NCBI RefSeq assembly: GCF_001717465.1
Contig: NZ_CP017074.1
Span: 1,392,873-1,456,872, forward strand
Origin: Luteimonas sp. JM171
GTDB lineage: Bacteria > Pseudomonadota > Gammaproteobacteria > Xanthomonadales > Xanthomonadaceae
Reading direction: 5' to 3'
DNA: 64,000 nucleotides
Shown piece after piece: positions 52,620 to 62,584 of the stretch. Numbering within the stretch: the first letter of the stretch is position 1; each line of letters opens with the position of its first letter. Both the position numbers and the translations under genes were made by a program. The notes beneath the pieces were generated by a model, which was not told the origin of the DNA, did no database searches, and was given only the letters and a program-made list of their open reading frames with translations.

Positions 52620-54282
52620 CCTCGGCGGATTCCTCCGGCGCTTCCACCGCGGCTGGGGACCACTCCATGGCGCGCCCCTTGCCGGCGCGCTTGGCCGCGT
52701 ACAGCGCCTGGTCCGCGCGCCGCAGGGCCTTTGACAGGCTGGTCGTGGCCGGATCGGCGATGCAGTAGCCCACGCTGCAACCGGTTTCCGGGGCGCCGCT
52801 GGTGTTTGCAGTCACCACATCGATCAGCTTTTCGGCCAGGCACCTGGCGCCGACCGCGTCGGCCACGTTGAGCGCGATCACCGCGAACTCGTCGCCCCCC
52901 AGGCGCGCCAGCAGGTCGTCGGGCCGCATGCTGTCGCCCAGCCGCGCCGCCACTGCCTGCAGCATGGCGTCGCCGGCGGCATGTCCCAGCTTGTCGTTGA
53001 TGTCCTTGAAGCCGTCGAGGTCGAAGAAGTACACAACCACCGGCTGCCCCATGCTCGCCGCCGCGTCCCAGGCCTGGCCTCCATGGAACTGGAAACCGGC
53101 GCGGTTGAGACAGCCGGTGAGCGGGTCCTGCTGGGCGCGGCGCACCAGTTCCTGGCGGTGCGCCTTCTCCCTGCTCACGTCGCGCAGCATCACGTGGATG
53201 CCTTCGACCGCGCCGGCCGGGCCGCGCTGCGGGATGAAGGTCGCCGCCCAGGTGCGGGTTCCATCCTCATCCGGGTCCTCGAACTCGACGTTGTGTGCCA
53301 CCCCGCCGCGGGCGGTGTCCAGGCCGCGGGCGAAATGGCTGGCGGCCGGTTCGCGGATCAGGCCGACCACGTGCTGCCCGAGGATCTCCCCGGCCGGGCG
53401 CCGCAGTTCGCTGGTCCACCCGGAGTTGATGAACTCCACCCGCAGCTCGCGGTCCACGAACATCAGCAGCAGCGGCAGCGCGTCGGCCAGGGTAGCCAGG
53501 CGCTGGTCGCCGCGCCGGCGGGCCGACTCGGCCTCGCGCTCGCGGGTGACGTCGCGCACGATCACCATCCGGCAGTGGCTGCCGCGAAAGCGGATGGGCT
53601 CGTCGTTGACGCGCACCTGCATCAGGCGGCCGTCGCGGTGCATGTGGGTCCAGTCCACATCGCGGAAGCTGGCGGCAGGGCCGTGCAGTGCGGACAGGAA
53701 GCGCGCGTGCTCGTGGGCCGGGCGGATGTCCAGGGCGGTGCGCTGCAGGAACTCGTCGTGCCGCCAGCCGTAGAATTCCAGCGCCGCGGCGTTTGCCGCG
53801 CACATGCGCAGGCTGGCCTGGTCGTAGACGAGGACCGGCATGGGGTTGCGGTCGAACAGCACGTGCAGCTCCACCGCTGCCTCGCGCAGCCGGTTCTCCA
53901 TGGCCTTGCGTCCCTGCGCATGGCGCAGCACCCGCTCGATCACCTCGCCCCGGGCTTCCTGCTTGGGCAGGTATTCCTGGGCCCCGGCGGCAATGGCGCG
54001 CTCCCCCAGCCCGTCGTCCTCGCGCCCGGTCAGCACCACCACCGCAAGGTCGGGGTAGTGGGCCACGATTTCCTGCAGGCCTTCCAGGTCCTGGCTGTCG
54101 GGCAGGCCGAGGTCGAGCAGCACGGCGGCGTACCCGCCGTCCTCGAGCAGGGCCATGGCCTCGGCCAGGCTGGCCGCCTGTCTGACCTCGCGCGACGGGT
54201 CCGCCGCCCGCAGCAACGCCGCGTAGAGCAGCGCGTCGCTGCGCGTGTCTTCAACCAGCAGGATGGCCCCGGCGCGCGTCAT
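52603..54282 (-). CDS. REC-PAS-PAS-GGDEF diguanylate cyclase
   Basis: A 559-residue cytosolic signalling protein with no membrane segment. The receiver domain (1-125) has AILLVEDTRSDALLY and the phospho-Asp in AAVLLDLGLPDSQDLEG (near residue 57). Two PAS domains follow (about 145-260 and 275-385). The GGDEF domain (about 390-550) has the intact active site LGGDEF and a product-inhibition site RPDD five residues before it. So it should be an active, feedback-inhibited c-di-GMP synthase controlled by phosphorylation and PAS ligands. No partner kinase is adjacent. Confidence 0.93.
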   Translation of the reverse strand: MTRAGAILLVEDTRSDALLYAALLRAADPSREVRQAASLAEAMALLEDGGYAAVLLDLGLPDSQDLEGLQEIVAHYPDLAVVVLTGREDDGLGERAIAAGAQEYLPKQEARGEVIERVLRHAQGRKAMENRLREAAVELHVLFDRNPMPVLVYDQASLRMCAANAAALEFYGWRHDEFLQRTALDIRPAHEHARFLSALHGPAASFRDVDWTHMHRDGRLMQVRVNDEPIRFRGSHCRMVIVRDVTREREAESARRRGDQRLATLADALPLLLMFVDRELRVEFINSGWTSELRRPAGEILGQHVVGLIREPAASHFARGLDTARGGVAHNVEFEDPDEDGTRTWAATFIPQRGPAGAVEGIHVMLRDVSREKAHRQELVRRAQQDPLTGCLNRAGFQFHGGQAWDAAASMGQPVVVYFFDLDGFKDINDKLGHAAGDAMLQAVAARLGDSMRPDDLLARLGGDEFAVIALNVADAVGARCLAEKLIDVVTANTSGAPETGCSVGYCIADPATTSLSKALRRADQALYAAKRAGKGRAMEWSPAAVEAPEESAEVSPAP

Positions 54283-54357
54283 CCATCCAAGCGTATCGCA
54301 GCGGGGGGCGCCCGGCGCCGCTATGGATCGACAGGTGCGATGCGTTGTCGCGCGGCG

Positions 54358-55527
54358 TCAACCTTTGCCGGCGGGCGTCAGCTTGAGCAGGTGTCCACTG
54401 GCGCCCCGGCCGCCATCCTCCAGCAGCCAGATCGATCCGTCCGGGCCCTGTTCCACCTCGCGGATCCGGGTTCCCATGTCGAAGCGCTCGGCTTCCCGGG
54501 CGGATTCACCGTCGAATTCGACGCGTACCAGCGACTGGGAGGACAGGCCACCGATCAGGCCGCTGCCCTGCCAGTGCGGGAACGCGTCGCCGTCATAGAT
54601 CACGAAGCCGGCCGGTGAAATCACCGGCGTCCAGGTGATGGCAGGGGCGCGGAACTCCGGCCGGGTGTCATGGTTTGGGATCGGCCGGCCATCGTAGTGG
54701 TCGCCGTTGGACACGATCGGGTAACCGTAGTTTTCCCCGCGCACCACCAGGTTCAGCTCATCGCCGCCCTTGGGCCCCATCTCGTGGTTCCACAGCCGGC
54801 CCTGCGCATCGAACGCAATGCCCAGCGGGTTGCGGTGGCCCAGCGACCACACCTGCGCGGCCACGCCCCCCTGGTCGGCGAACGGATTGTCCGCGGGGAT
54901 GCTGCCGTCGTCGTGCAGGCGCACGATCTTGCCCATGTTCGACTGCATGTCCTGCGACGGGTCGAACTTCTGCCGGTCGCCCGAGCTGATCCAGAGCATG
55001 CCGTCGTGGAAGGCAATGCGGTGCGCGTAGTGGCCCTGGCCGGTCACCTTCGGGACCTGGCGCCAGATGACTTCGATGTCCTGGAGCGAACCCCCGCCGC
55101 TGCCATCGAGCACCAAACGCGCACGGGCCACGGCGGCGCCGGCGGTATCGCCCTCGCCGGCCTCGGCGTAGCTGATGTACACGAGCTGGTTGCCGTCGAA
55201 CCCGGGATGCAGCACCACGTCGCCCAGGCCGCCCTGGCCGCCGTAGGCCACCGCCGGTACGCCGGTGATCTCGCCGCTGAGGTCGCGGTCGATGTCATAC
55301 ATCAGCAGGCGGCCCGGCTTCTCGGTCACCAGCAGGCGCCCGTCGGGCAGGAAAGTCATCGCCCACGGTTCGTTGAACCGGGTCACCTGTTCCACCTGGA
55401 AGGGCCGATCCTGGCGCTCTCCGGCGACGGAGCCGGGACGTTCCGGGGCATCGGGCGCGGATTGGCCATAGCCGCTGCAAGCGGCCAGTGCGAGCGAACA
55501 GGCGGCGGCGAGGGCAAATCGGGTCAT
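54358..55527 (-). CDS. PQQ-dependent aldose sugar dehydrogenase (soluble GDH family) lipoprotein
   Basis: A 389-residue beta-propeller enzyme of the GSDH family (YliI-like). There is a lipoprotein signal, [17 protein letters not shown], with lipobox LAAC. Signature segments are [41 protein letters not shown]-like strand, [36 protein letters not shown], and [17 protein letters not shown]- and Ca-binding residues are in the [10 protein letters not shown] and GGDE segments. It oxidises aldoses in the periplasm. The start is ATG 55527; the upstream extension lacks signal features. Confidence 0.9.
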   Translation of the reverse strand: MTRFALAAACSLALAACSGYGQSAPDAPERPGSVAGERQDRPFQVEQVTRFNEPWAMTFLPDGRLLVTEKPGRLLMYDIDRDLSGEITGVPAVAYGGQGGLGDVVLHPGFDGNQLVYISYAEAGEGDTAGAAVARARLVLDGSGGGSLQDIEVIWRQVPKVTGQGHYAHRIAFHDGMLWISSGDRQKFDPSQDMQSNMGKIVRLHDDGSIPADNPFADQGGVAAQVWSLGHRNPLGIAFDAQGRLWNHEMGPKGGDELNLVVRGENYGYPIVSNGDHYDGRPIPNHDTRPEFRAPAITWTPVISPAGFVIYDGDAFPHWQGSGLIGGLSSQSLVRVEFDGESAREAERFDMGTRIREVEQGPDGSIWLLEDGGRGASGHLLKLTPAGKG

Positions 55528-55908
55528 GGCGGCGGCATCTTCCACGCTGGGCAGGGGGTCATACGATAGCCGCAAGCGCGACCGGCCTGTCCCGGGAAGT
55601 GAAAATTCCGTTCCTGTTCAGGCCCGCGGGCGGCTCCGCTGGCTTGGATACGGCCGACATTTGCCCCGCAATCGGCCGGTTTTCCGACGATCTGTCGACG
55701 CCGTCACGCCAAGTCCTATCGAAAGCCCCTCGCCAGTTGGTTAATACGCCGTTTGCCCGCGGATTCCGGGGCCCTGTCTGTTCATGGCCGCGGCGGCAAG
55801 GTCGGTTCCGTGCGGAGCGCATTCATTGCGTGCCGGAACGCAAGCGGCCGGGACGGGTCGCGCCGGGCCGGCGCCGCACGCCTCGATTTCAAACTTCTGG
55901 AGATCTGT
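55528..55908. other. Gene-free divergent spacer (381 nt)
   Basis: Between the divergent sugar dehydrogenase and EF-hand genes. GC falls slightly around 55680-55760. No convincing promoter, RNA gene or repeat is visible. The short frames over it lack coding character. Confidence 0.5.
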
Positions 55909-56223
55909 ATGAACAACGTTCGCAAGCCCCTCGCCGGTCTGCTCGCCCTTGGTTTCGCGGTCGCCACGCCGATGGCCTTCGCGCAGGACGCCGGGGATGC
56001 CGCTGCCCAGCCGCAGGCCCAGGGCCAGACCAGCTGGTCCGACCTGGACGCTGATGGCGACGGCAACCTGAGCCGGGAGGAAGCGGCGGCCATGCCGCAG
56101 CTGGCCAGCGTGTTCGACCAGGCCGACAGCGATGGCGACGGTGTGCTGACCCCGCAGGAGTACCAGCAGTACGCCCAGTCGCAGGGCGCGGGCGGCCAGC
56201 CGCAGCAGGACGGGGACCTCTGA
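55909..56223 (+). CDS. Secreted EF-hand calcium-binding protein
   Basis: A 104-residue protein with a signal peptide (LAGLLALGFAVATPMAFA) and two EF-hand loops: DLDADGDGNLSREEA (near residue 46) and DSDGDGVLTPQEY (near 73). All Ca ligand positions (1, 3, 5, 12) are acidic or Asn. It ends in a Gln/Gly-rich tail. It should be periplasmic or secreted. The start ATG 55909 has GGAG 10 nt upstream. It is followed by a strong terminator. Confidence 0.9.
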   Translation: MNNVRKPLAGLLALGFAVATPMAFAQDAGDAAAQPQAQGQTSWSDLDADGDGNLSREEAAAMPQLASVFDQADSDGDGVLTPQEYQQYAQSQGAGGQPQQDGDL

Positions 56224-56248
56224 GCCTCCTGCCATCCGCTGGAAACCA

Positions 56249-56275
56249 CGGGGCGGCCTTCGGGCCGCCCCGTTT
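56249..56275 (+). terminator. Rho-independent terminator with UUCG loop
   Basis: CGGGGCGGCC-TTCG-GGCCGCCCCG, a 10-bp perfect stem followed by TTT, 25 nt after the EF-hand gene stop. Confidence 0.88.
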
Positions 56276-56303
56276 GCATCTGCGGCCCGGGCCCGGCGGG
56301 CCT

Positions 56304-56309
56304 TACACT
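56304..56309 (+). promoter_or_regulatory. -10-like hexamer 6 nt before the HAD gene
   Basis: TACACT ends 6 nt before the ATG at 56316, directly after a terminator, so it must belong to a new promoter. This makes it the most convincing of the short-spaced set. Confidence 0.5.
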
Positions 56310-56315
56310 GGGCCG

Positions 56316-57077
56316 ATGGACAATGCCCAGGCCCCGATCGCCCTGGTCGGCTTTGATGCCGATGACACGCTGTGGCGCAGCGAGGATTACTTCGCCCAGG
56401 CCCAGGTCGAGTTCGAGCGGATCATCAGCCGCTACGTGGACCTGGACGACAGCCGCGCGCGTGAGCGGCTGTATGCGGTGGAGAAGGGCAACCTGGCGCT
56501 GTTCGGCTACGGTGTGAAAGGCATGGCGCTCTCGATGATGGAGGCCGCGATCGAGCTCACCGGCGAACGCATCAGCGCCGCCGACATGCACCGGATCCTG
56601 CGCATGGCCAAGGACATGCTGGACCATCCCGTGGAACTGCTGCCCGGCGTGCGCGAGGCGGTGGAAGAAATCGTGTCCGCTTACCAGGTGGTGTTGATCA
56701 CCAAGGGCGACCTGTTCCACCAGGAGGCGAAGGTGCGGCAGTCCGGCCTGGCGCACCTGTTCCCGCGGATCGAGATTGTCAGTGAAAAGGATCCGCCGAC
56801 CTACGCCCGGGTGCTGGAGGAGTTCAAGCTCCCGCCGCAGCGGTTCCTGATGATCGGCAATTCCCTGCGCTCGGACGTGGCCCCGGTGCTGGCCCTGGGC
56901 GGCTGGGCGGTGCACATGCCCTACCACCTCACCTGGGAACACGAGCGCGAGGCCGACCTGGGAGGCGATGCCTGGCGCATGCGCGAAGCGGGCCGGCCGG
57001 CGGAGCTGCCGGCGGCGGTGCGTGAGGTCGCGGCGATGGCCGCGGACAGCGCCACGGGCCGCGCGGGACCAGTCTGA
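56316..57077 (+). CDS. HAD-superfamily hydrolase
   Basis: A 253-residue phosphatase-like protein. Motif I, with the nucleophile Asp, is VGFDADDTLWRSED (near residue 14). Motif II is VVLITKGDLFHQEAK (Thr near 130). Motif III/IV is FLMIGNSLRSDVAPVLALGG with the acidic residue for Mg. The cap domain lies between motifs I and II (C1 type). Substrate cannot be predicted. It stands alone after a terminator. Confidence 0.9.
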   Translation: MDNAQAPIALVGFDADDTLWRSEDYFAQAQVEFERIISRYVDLDDSRARERLYAVEKGNLALFGYGVKGMALSMMEAAIELTGERISAADMHRILRMAKDMLDHPVELLPGVREAVEEIVSAYQVVLITKGDLFHQEAKVRQSGLAHLFPRIEIVSEKDPPTYARVLEEFKLPPQRFLMIGNSLRSDVAPVLALGGWAVHMPYHLTWEHEREADLGGDAWRMREAGRPAELPAAVREVAAMAADSATGRAGPV

Positions 57078-57167
57078 ACGCCGGCGGACGGAGTTACATA
57101 TCTGTTCACCCGCACCGGGGCATGGTGGGATCGACCCTGCAAAGTCGATTTTCCAAGGAGGCCCCGG

Positions 57168-57608
57168 ATGTCCACCCTTTCCCGATGGCTTGCGAGCATG
57201 GCTTTGGCCGCCGGACTTGGCGGGGCGGCGCTGGTGCCGGCGCCCGCGAAGGCAAGCGATGACCTGGTGAGGATCATCGTTGACGTGGCCGACGTGGTCC
57301 TGCGCGGCAACCAGCCGTATTACCGGCACGGAAACTACGGCCGCCATGACCGCCTGATCGTGGTCCGCGACCGGCATGGCCGGCCGACCTATTACCGCCA
57401 GGTCCCGCGCAACTACCGCGCCGTGTACAACCCGCGCCATCGTCCCGCTCCCCCGCCGCATGCGCGCGCCTGGGGCCATCCCAGCCGGAACCATGGCGCG
57501 CATGCCAACAAGCGCTGCGACCGCAACGGGCGCTGCACGGTACGCTATTACGACGCGCGCGAAGACCGCCGCTACCGCGGCCGTCATGACCGGCGCGGGC
57601 GCTGGTGA
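57168..57608 (+). CDS. Secreted His/Arg/Tyr-rich protein, hypothetical
   Basis: A 146-residue protein. The signal peptide (LASMALAAGLGGAALVPAPAKA) is followed by an unusual sequence rich in His, Arg and Tyr (YYRHGNYGRHDRLIVV, RDRHGRPTYYRQVPRNYRAV, RHRPAPPPHARAWGHPSRNH), a Cys pair (KRCDRNGRCTVRYY) and a basic C-terminus. Such composition occurs in RcnB/metal-related periplasmic proteins, but no clear match. AAGGAGG lies upstream of ATG 57168. The stop overlaps the next start by 1 nt. Confidence 0.8.
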   Translation: MSTLSRWLASMALAAGLGGAALVPAPAKASDDLVRIIVDVADVVLRGNQPYYRHGNYGRHDRLIVVRDRHGRPTYYRQVPRNYRAVYNPRHRPAPPPHARAWGHPSRNHGAHANKRCDRNGRCTVRYYDAREDRRYRGRHDRRGRW

Positions 57609-58045
57609 TGCGCACGCGCTTGATTGCTGCCGGAGCGGCGGCGCTGCTGGCCGTGGCGCCGCTTGCCGGCGCCCAGGCGCAGGAACTCAGCTGCACCCTG
57701 GACTTCAGCATGTCCGGCTGGTCGATCTTCTACAAGACGGCCAGCGGCCATGGCACCGTCCGCTGCAGCAATGGCCAGAGCATGCCGGTCCGCATTGAAA
57801 CCCGCGGCGGCGGGCTCACCCTGGGGCGTTCGCGCATCGACAACGGCACCGGCACCTTTGCCGGCGTCAAGCACATCAACGACGTCCTCGGCGGCTATGC
57901 CACTGCGGAAGCGCATGCGGGCCTGGTGCGTTCGGCCAAGGCGCAGGTGGTGACCAAGGGGCCCGTCACCCTGGGCCTGGCAGGCACCGGGGATGGCTGG
58001 GACCTGGGCGTTGCCTTCGGCAGCTTCATCATCAGCCGCCGCTGA
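57608..58045 (+). CDS. Secreted protein of unknown function
   Basis: A 145-residue protein with a signal peptide (LIAAGAAALLAVAPLAGAQA). The mature part has two Cys (LSCTLDF and TVRCSNGQSMP), a Gly-rich middle (ETRGGGLTLGRSRIDNGTGTF) and a closing LGVAFGSFIISRR, suggesting a small beta-structured periplasmic protein. No family name is certain. It is translationally coupled to the preceding His/Arg-rich protein. Confidence 0.8.
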   Translation: MRTRLIAAGAAALLAVAPLAGAQAQELSCTLDFSMSGWSIFYKTASGHGTVRCSNGQSMPVRIETRGGGLTLGRSRIDNGTGTFAGVKHINDVLGGYATAEAHAGLVRSAKAQVVTKGPVTLGLAGTGDGWDLGVAFGSFIISRR

Positions 58046-58056
58046 TCGCGTCCAAC

Positions 58057-58257
58057 TCAGTCTGCGCGGTGGTGGGTGTCCTCCACCAGCGGTGCCTGCT
58101 GGATGCTGGACTCGATGTCATCGCCCAGCTGGGTGCTGAACCAGATCACTGCAGCCCCATAGGTCACCAGCAGGAGGGCGCCAGCGGCCACTGCGAAGGG
58201 CCAGCGGCGGGGGCGTCCCTGGCTGGGAAGCTCCTGGCGGTTGCTGTCATTGGCCAT
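58057..58257 (-). CDS. Small single-pass membrane protein, hypothetical
   Basis: A 66-residue protein: basic N-terminus with RPRRWP, one membrane helix (WPFAVAAGALLLVTYGAAVIW, about 21-40), and an acidic periplasmic tail (LGDDIESSIQQAPLVED). I chose ATG 58257. The in-frame extension to 58416 would cover the divergent promoter region. Function unknown. Confidence 0.65.
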   Translation of the reverse strand: MANDSNRQELPSQGRPRRWPFAVAAGALLLVTYGAAVIWFSTQLGDDIESSIQQAPLVEDTHHRAD

Positions 58258-58355
58258 GTCCGGCTCCGGTCGATGGTGCAAGGCGATTACGGCACAATTC
58301 GCGCATGCGACACGTGAGCCCAGGCGGGTTTTCCAGCCCTCAAGAGGAACGGCCG

Positions 58356-58961
58356 ATGAACAAGCGGAAGCAGGCGACATTGGTGGCCCTGCTGTCGGGC
58401 ATGGTGTTCGCTGCACCCGTGGCCGGCTGGGGGCAGGAGCCGCCGCAGGAAGCTGGCCTCGAGTCGCCGGTCGCCGATCCCGAGGCGGAAGAGGCCGAGC
58501 CTGGCGATGGGTCCGAAGAGGAAGAGGCCGAAGATCCTGCTACCACGGGCGATGCGTGGGTTGACGCGCAGCTCGCCGACATCGGCCGCTATGCCCGCCG
58601 ATATCCCGATACGTTCGCCGATGAACTCCAGCGCTACCACGACGCCCCCCGTGCGTCGGTGCGCGCGCTGCTGGAGGAGGGGTCAGGATGGGCGCCCGGC
58701 GATGTGTATTTTGCCTGCGCGCTGGGGAGCGTGACCGGGCGTGCCTGCCGCTTTGTGGTTGATCAGCGTGGCGATCCACCCCGGATCAGCTGGCGCGCCC
58801 TGGCTGAAGAGCTGGGCGCCGGACCGGGCACCGAAGCATTCGCGCGCCTCAAGCGCGGGATCGTGGAAAGCTACGGCCGCTGGGGCCGGCCGATTGAGCT
58901 GGACGCGGGGCTGGCGGAAGCCTTCCCCGATCATCCCCGGCCGCAGCGGGCCGGGGACTGA
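58356..58961 (+). CDS. Secreted acidic protein, hypothetical
   Basis: A 201-residue protein. The signal peptide (MNKRKQATLVALLSGMVFAAPVAG) is followed by a Glu/Asp-rich stretch (about 25-65) and a folded domain with VDAQLADIGRYARRYPDTF, SGWAPGDVYFACALGSVTGR, two Cys, and ESYGRWGRPIELDAG. No recognised family. A -10-like CACAAT lies at about 58293. An in-frame ATG at 58305 would put the start immediately after it, but then the signal peptide would be internal, so I prefer 58356. Confidence 0.75.
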   Translation: MNKRKQATLVALLSGMVFAAPVAGWGQEPPQEAGLESPVADPEAEEAEPGDGSEEEEAEDPATTGDAWVDAQLADIGRYARRYPDTFADELQRYHDAPRASVRALLEEGSGWAPGDVYFACALGSVTGRACRFVVDQRGDPPRISWRALAEELGAGPGTEAFARLKRGIVESYGRWGRPIELDAGLAEAFPDHPRPQRAGD

Positions 58962-58966
58962 AGCGG

Positions 58967-60168
<1,202 letters not shown>

Positions 60169-60200
60169 TCCCTGGGCTGGCCGGCCTGCAGGAGAACGAC

Positions 60201-60740
60201 ATGAGACGACATCGTGAGCGACATCCCGACCGCCATGGCGAGTACAGCGACGGTGGCGGTCGCAGCGACTCATTCCGCGGCCGCTACGCCGCCGGGGAAG
60301 GCGCCGCGCGCGCCAACGTGCAATGGCAGCCGGACTCACCGCTGCCCGGCAGCGATCCGGCAGACGGCCATGCTCCTGGCGGGCCCGGGCCGCGCGGGAG
60401 CTATGGCCGGCAGCACTACGGGCGCGGGTTCCGGGATTTTCCCCATGATTCCGATGGCGAGCACCGCGGCCATGGCCCGCGCGGCTACCAGCGCTCTGAC
60501 GCCCGCATCCTGGAGCAGGTCTGCGAACACCTGACCGACGACCCGATGGTCGACGCGCGCGGGATCGAGGTGCAATGCAAGGATGCCTTGGTGACGCTGG
60601 AAGGCGAGGTGCCCGGCCGCTGGATGAAGCATCGCGCCGAGGACATCGCCGCGGCGGTGGCCGGTGACGACGCGGTCGAGAACCGCATCCGGGTCGCGCG
60701 CCGCGCTGAGCGCGGCGTCACGCCGCCCGGATCCAACTGA
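60201..60740 (+). CDS. BON-domain protein with a disordered N-terminus
   Basis: A 179-residue protein. The first 95 residues are Arg/His/Gly-rich and probably disordered. The last 75 form one BON domain: SDARILEQVCEHLTDDPMVD, then IEVQCKDALVTLEGEVPGRW and AVENRIRVARR. There is no signal peptide, unlike OsmY. BON domains bind phospholipid or are found in stress proteins. ATG 60201 has AGGAG upstream. It starts 32 nt after the SDR stop. Confidence 0.85.
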   Translation: MRRHRERHPDRHGEYSDGGGRSDSFRGRYAAGEGAARANVQWQPDSPLPGSDPADGHAPGGPGPRGSYGRQHYGRGFRDFPHDSDGEHRGHGPRGYQRSDARILEQVCEHLTDDPMVDARGIEVQCKDALVTLEGEVPGRWMKHRAEDIAAAVAGDDAVENRIRVARRAERGVTPPGSN

Positions 60741-60758
60741 CCACGCGGAGACCATGCC

Positions 60759-61682
60759 ATGGCCCGGCCGATCTGGACTGGAACCCTGTCGTTCGGACTG
60801 CTCAACATCCCGGTGCGGCTGATGGCCGGCGAGCGCCGCGTGGACCTGAGCTTCCGCATGCTCGACAGCCGCAACAACGCCCGCGTGCGCTATGAGCGCG
60901 TGAACGAGGAGACCGGCGAGGAGGTGCCCTGGAAGGAGATCGTCAAGGCCTTCGAGTACGACAAGGGCAGCTACGTGGTGATCGAGGAGGACGACATCGC
61001 CGCGGCCTCCCCGGACCGCAGGGAGACCATCGACATCGAGCTGTTCGTCGACGCGGGGGCCATCGGCGCCGAGTATTACGACAAGCCCTACGTGCTCGAG
61101 CCCGCGGCCAAGGCCGAAAAGGGTTACGTGCTGCTTCGCGACGTGCTGGCGCGCACCGGCAAGGCCGGGATCGGGCGCGTGGTGATCCGCACCCGCGAAT
61201 ACCTGGCGGCGGTGCTCCCCCGGGGCGATGCGCTGGTGATGATGGTGCTGCGCTTTGCCCAGGAGCTGGTGGACCCGGAGGAGTACCGGCTGCCGGAGGG
61301 CAAGTCGACGAAGTGGAAGATCAGCGAGCGCGAGGTGGAGATGGCCGAGCAGCTGATCGAGTCGATGACGGGCGAGTGGGAGCCCGGGCAGTTCAAGGAC
61401 GATTTCCGGCTGCGCCTGCAGAAGGTGATCGAGGACCGGGTGCGCTCGAAGAAGGTGGTGCAGGGCGAGGATGAAGAGGACGAGGCGCCTCCCGAGGGTG
61501 CCGCCACCAACGTCATCGACTTCGCCGAGCTGCTCAAGCGCAGCCTGGACAAGAAGGGTGGAAAGGGCTCGTCGAAGACGTCCGCCAGGACGACCAAAAA
61601 GGCGACCAGGAAGGCAACGAAGAAAGCAGCGAAGAAAACGGCGAAGAAGGCCGCCAGGCGGCCCGCGCGCAAGGCGGGCTGA
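60759..61682 (+). CDS. ku: Ku protein (non-homologous end joining)
   Basis: A 307-residue homodimeric ring protein that binds DNA double-strand ends. The Ku core opens RPIWTGTLSFGLLNIPVRLM and contains RYERVNEETGEEVPWKEIVK, DIELFVDAGAIG, YYDKPYVLEP and RFAQELVDPEEY. The C-terminus (from about 265) is a Lys/Ala-rich tail (KKATRKATKKAAKK), as in other bacterial Ku proteins with basic, DNA-binding extensions. Start ATG 60759. The polymerase gene begins 3 nt after its stop. Confidence 0.97.
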   Translation: MARPIWTGTLSFGLLNIPVRLMAGERRVDLSFRMLDSRNNARVRYERVNEETGEEVPWKEIVKAFEYDKGSYVVIEEDDIAAASPDRRETIDIELFVDAGAIGAEYYDKPYVLEPAAKAEKGYVLLRDVLARTGKAGIGRVVIRTREYLAAVLPRGDALVMMVLRFAQELVDPEEYRLPEGKSTKWKISEREVEMAEQLIESMTGEWEPGQFKDDFRLRLQKVIEDRVRSKKVVQGEDEEDEAPPEGAATNVIDFAELLKRSLDKKGGKGSSKTSARTTKKATRKATKKAAKKTAKKAARRPARKAG

Positions 61683-61685
61683 CCG

Positions 61686-62534
61686 GTGCGCCTGACCAGC
61701 CCCGACCGCGAGGTGTATCCCGGCGAGGGCATCACCAAGCGGCACGTCGCCGAGTATTACGAAGCGGTGGCGGAGTGGCTGATGCCCGAGCTGGCCGAGC
61801 GGCCGACATCGCTGCTGCGCTGCCCGGACGGAATCGGCGGCGACTGTTTCTTCCAGAAGAAGCATGCCGACAGCCTTGGCCCGGGCGTGCATGCGGTGTG
61901 CCTGGACGAACGCGACGGCGAGGACGAGTACATCTACGTGCGCGACATCGAGGGCGTCCTCTCGCTGGTGCAGATGAACGCCATTGAGTTCCACCCCTGG
62001 GGTGCCAGGCGGCGGAGCCCGGAAAAGCCCGACCGGCTTGTGTTCGACCTGGATCCCGCGGACGGCGTGCCCTGGAAGGATGTGCTGCGGGCCGCCCGCG
62101 AAGTGCGCGACCGACTCTCCGCAGCCGGGCTGGAAAGCTGGCCGCGGCTGTCGGGCGGCAAGGGCATCCACGTGTGCGTGCCGCTGGAACCCAGGGCAGG
62201 CTGGGATCGGGCCAAGGATTTTGCCGAGGCCGTCGCCCGCGCGATGGCCGGGGACAGCCCGGACCGCTATGTGGCCAACGCTTCAAAAGAACTGCGCCGC
62301 GGGCGGATATTCATCGACTGGCTGCGCAATGGCCGGGGCAATACCAGCGTCGCGGGCTGGGTGCTGCGCGCACGCCCGGGCGCACCGGTGGCGATGCCGC
62401 TGCGCTGGGACGAACTCGGCCGGACCCGCTCCGGCGGCCACTGGGACATCCACAGCGCCCGCCGCCGCGCCGCGCGCCTGCGCAGCGACCCGTGGGAGGG
62501 GTTCTTTCAGGTCCGCCAGCGGTTGCCCCGGTAG
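61686..62534 (+). CDS. LigD polymerase (PrimPol) domain protein, no ligase domain
   Basis: A 282-residue NHEJ polymerase. The protein starts exactly at the domain boundary: RLTSPDREVYPGEGITKRHV, then LLRCPDGIGGDCFFQKKH, the metal-binding FDLDPADGVPW (near residue 118), LSGGKGIHVCVPL, DWLRNGRGNTSVA, and DELGRTRSGGHWDI near the end. In most bacteria this domain is fused to an ATP-dependent ligase and often a phosphoesterase; neither is present here or nearby. It starts at GTG 61686, with no room for a longer N-terminus because Ku ends 3 nt before. It would fill or add nucleotides at Ku-bound ends. Confidence 0.93.
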   Translation: MRLTSPDREVYPGEGITKRHVAEYYEAVAEWLMPELAERPTSLLRCPDGIGGDCFFQKKHADSLGPGVHAVCLDERDGEDEYIYVRDIEGVLSLVQMNAIEFHPWGARRRSPEKPDRLVFDLDPADGVPWKDVLRAAREVRDRLSAAGLESWPRLSGGKGIHVCVPLEPRAGWDRAKDFAEAVARAMAGDSPDRYVANASKELRRGRIFIDWLRNGRGNTSVAGWVLRARPGAPVAMPLRWDELGRTRSGGHWDIHSARRRAARLRSDPWEGFFQVRQRLPR

Positions 62535-62584
62535 AATTGGCGGTTGCCCTTGCCGCTGCTCCCGGCCTTCCGGTCGGCCCATGC

